Shown here piece after piece: positions 6,302 to 7,544 of a DNA stretch of 7,544 nucleotides. Origin of the DNA: Acholeplasmatales bacterium. Lineage in GTDB: Bacteria > Bacillota_I > Bacilli_A > Acholeplasmatales > Anaeroplasmataceae. A model generated the notes under the pieces. That model had not been told where the DNA came from. It saw only the letters and a list, made by a program, of their open reading frames with translations, and did no database searches. Location of the stretch: assembly GCA_900770055.1 (NCBI GenBank), contig CAAGJD010000165.1, positions 1 through 7,544 on the forward strand, given 5' to 3'. How positions within the stretch are numbered: the first letter of the stretch is position 1; every line of letters starts with the position of its first letter. The position numbers were made by a program, and so were the translations under genes.

Positions 6302-6956
6302 TTTAATGATAGATATCATAATTAAAAAAAATAACAAAAGGATATATATCAGACCTAAATATCCTAACCTTGTTAAAATTACAACACCTATTAAGCTGTC
6401 TATTTCAAAGCTAGAAGAAATATTATTAAAAAACTATGATTTTATTAAAAAAGTAGTACAATCAGCTCCTTTAAAACTATCAAGTAATAAATTACATTTC
6501 TTTGGTAAAGAATATAATATAGAAATTAAGCCTTCTTTAAAAAATTATATAGAGCTTAATAATGATGCAATCTATATTTATGCTAAAAGTAATGATGAAA
6601 TTACTATAAAAGCTATAATAAATAAATTTTACACTGAAAATTTAAAAAAATTTGTTGAAAAAGAAATAGCTGAAGCTAAAAACAAATTAGGTATATTATT
6701 TAATTTAACAATAAAATATAAAAATGTTAAAACCTATTTTGGTCAATGCATGCCAAAAAGAAAAATCGTCACATTTTCAACTAAACTAGCTAAATATGAT
6801 GAGATTTATATTAAAAGTGTTATCTACCATGAGCTTGCGCACTTTTATTATTTAAATCATGGAAAAGACTTCTACTTGCTACTAGAAAGTGTATTTCCAG
6901 GCTATATGAAGACTCATAAAGAGCTTAAAAGAATAAAGTTTACAGATATTTATTAG
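6273..6956 (+). CDS. YgjP-like zinc metallopeptidase (M48-related; ATT start inferred)
   Basis: The protein has the zinc-protease motif HELAH (residues 186-190 counting from ATT 6273) and a third His at 196 in HELAHFYYLNHGKDF. This pattern, and the following PGY..H..L, fits the YgjP-like metallopeptidase family, related to M48/SprT. Upstream, YFGQC (155-159) takes the place of the usual WGSC box. The N-terminal half has the expected short strands (KRIYIRP, VKITTP). At about 227 residues it is of normal family length. It has no membrane span or signal peptide, so it is probably cytoplasmic; substrates are not known. The start is uncertain: ATT 6273 or 6270 agrees with the strong ribosome site and puts the family's first strand at the N-terminus. 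TTG 6240 and GTG 6264 lack ribosome sites, and ATG 6306 has none and cuts into the first conserved strand. It is divergent from the 101-residue gene, and greA follows after 65 bp. Confidence 0.82.
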   Translation: MINLKINDLDLMIDIIIKKNNKRIYIRPKYPNLVKITTPIKLSISKLEEILLKNYDFIKKVVQSAPLKLSSNKLHFFGKEYNIEIKPSLKNYIELNNDAIYIYAKSNDEITIKAIINKFYTENLKKFVEKEIAEAKNKLGILFNLTIKYKNVKTYFGQCMPKRKIVTFSTKLAKYDEIYIKSVIYHELAHFYYLNHGKDFYLLLESVFPGYMKTHKELKRIKFTDIY

Positions 6957-6962
6957 TAAAAC

Positions 6963-6991
6963 TTGATTTTTAAAAATATTTTATATATAAT
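6963..6991 (+). promoter_or_regulatory. Sigma-A type promoter of greA
   Basis: TTGATT (6963-6968) and a perfect TATAAT (6986-6991) are separated by 17 bp. Transcription would begin near 6998, leaving a leader of about 24 nt that includes the greA ribosome site. The box begins seven bases after the upstream stop codon, and no terminator separates the two genes, so read-through from the metalloprotease gene is also possible. Confidence 0.8.
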
Positions 6992-7021
6992 AAATTTGCA
7001 CAAATTTTGGAGGGACGCAAA

Positions 7022-7474
7022 ATGAACAACAATCAAATTCAATTAACTAAAAATGGTAAAGCAAAGCTAGAGGCTGAATTAGATAGAAGAAAAAACGTCG
7101 AAAGAGATAGAATTAAATTAGCAATTAAAGAAGCTCGTGAGCAAGGTGACTTATCTGAAAATGCTGATTATGCTTCAGCAAGAGAAGAGCAAGCAGCAAA
7201 CGAAGCTAGAATTACAGAGCTTGAAACAACTTTAAAGCATGTAGTTATTATTGAAGCTATCGAAATAAAGGTTGAATTCTATTTACCTAATAACAAAACT
7301 AAGGTTGAATCATATGAGATTTGTGGTAGTGAATCAAATCCATTTGACCATGTTATTTCTAATGAATCACCACTAGCAAAAGCTGCATTAGCTCATAATC
7401 CTGGTGAAGTATTTACAATGACTACAGAATCTGGTAAGGATGTTAGAGTAAAACTAATTTCATTAAATAGATAA
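7022..7474 (+). CDS. greA: Transcription elongation factor GreA
   Basis: GreA enters the secondary channel of backtracked RNA polymerase and stimulates cleavage of the RNA 3' end. The N-terminal coiled coil (about 8-75) has the loop motif EAREQGDLSENADY (37-50), with the catalytic acidic tip residues D43 and E46. The C-terminal FKBP-like domain contains ISNESPLAKA (112-121) and NPGEV (126-130). At 150 residues it is a little short for the family (usually about 157-160); by eye the missing stretch is between the coiled coil and the C-terminal domain (around 76-84), where other GreA proteins have a segment ending in a G-S/A-x-V strand. ATG 7022 is the start: GGAGGG (7009-7014) is 7 nt upstream. 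An in-frame TTG at 7007 overlaps that site. It has its own promoter (6963-6991) and terminator, so it is probably expressed as a single gene. Confidence 0.96.
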   Translation: MNNNQIQLTKNGKAKLEAELDRRKNVERDRIKLAIKEAREQGDLSENADYASAREEQAANEARITELETTLKHVVIIEAIEIKVEFYLPNNKTKVESYEICGSESNPFDHVISNESPLAKAALAHNPGEVFTMTTESGKDVRVKLISLNR

Positions 7475-7501
7475 AAGGGAACATTCCCTTTTTTTATTTT
7501 T
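7473..7501 (+). terminator. Rho-independent terminator of greA
   Basis: AAAAGGGA (7473-7480) pairs perfectly with TCCCTTTT (7485-7492) around ACAT, followed by T-rich sequence to 7501 (TTTATTTTT). The greA stop codon TAA (7472-7474) overlaps the left arm, as in topA. Confidence 0.92.
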
Positions 7502-7544
7502 AGATATTTCTTTGTGTTTCCCCAAAATTGAATTAGACCCTAAA
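7502..7544. other. Gene-free tail at window end
   Basis: No open frame or promoter is visible in these 43 bases. The last part (7519-7541, CCCCAAAATTGAATTAGACCC) is richer in C than the surroundings and could be the edge of a repeat or insertion sequence, but the window ends before this can be judged. Confidence 0.3.

Noticed and set aside
7007..7021. TTG start for greA giving five extra residues
   Set aside because: The TTG is part of the GGAGGG ribosome site that serves ATG 7022.

Overview
The window is a strongly AT-rich, gene-dense stretch that looks chromosomal and housekeeping. The Bacillota-type order ftsY-ylxM-ffh, the strong AGGAGG-type ribosome sites, and a YrrN/YrrO-type U32 pair near greA (as in Bacillus subtilis) all point to a low-GC Firmicute. 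A small-genome lineage such as Erysipelotrichia or a Mollicutes relative seems most likely, but this is inference. The standard genetic code is used: Trp is TGG, and TGA ends the gene that stops at 4773. Nothing shows a plasmid, phage, CRISPR array or complete mobile element.

Layout. 1-1080 is the 3' part of topA (DNA topoisomerase I), ending in six tandem Cys4 zinc ribbons and an intrinsic terminator built over its stop codon. A near-consensus promoter (TTGATA-17-TATAAT) then drives ftsY-ylxM-ffh, with 1-2 nt between genes. This is the co-translational targeting module: FtsY is the SRP receptor, Ffh the SRP GTPase, and YlxM an HTH protein encoded with them. After a perfect dyad at 3856-3873 comes a translationally coupled pair of U32 proteins (TrhP1/TrhP2-like, YrrN/YrrO type), predicted to hydroxylate U34 of certain tRNAs. 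TrhP2 carries the iron-sulfur cysteines and its partner lacks them.

5940-6245 holds a small minus-strand gene of unknown function. It overlaps the tail of trhP2 and is divergent, at very short range, from a YgjP-like zinc metalloprotease gene (HELAH). That protease gene appears to start at a rare ATT codon behind a perfect GAGGTGAT ribosome site. The window closes with greA (transcript cleavage factor), which has its own near-consensus promoter and terminator, and a short gene-free tail.

The theme is basic gene expression: DNA topology, transcript cleavage, tRNA wobble modification and protein targeting. I found no convincing new multi-gene system. The points most worth a second look are the TopA zinc-ribbon array, the non-canonical start of the metalloprotease gene, the small antisense gene beside it, and a marked Lys-Leu codon-context bias.
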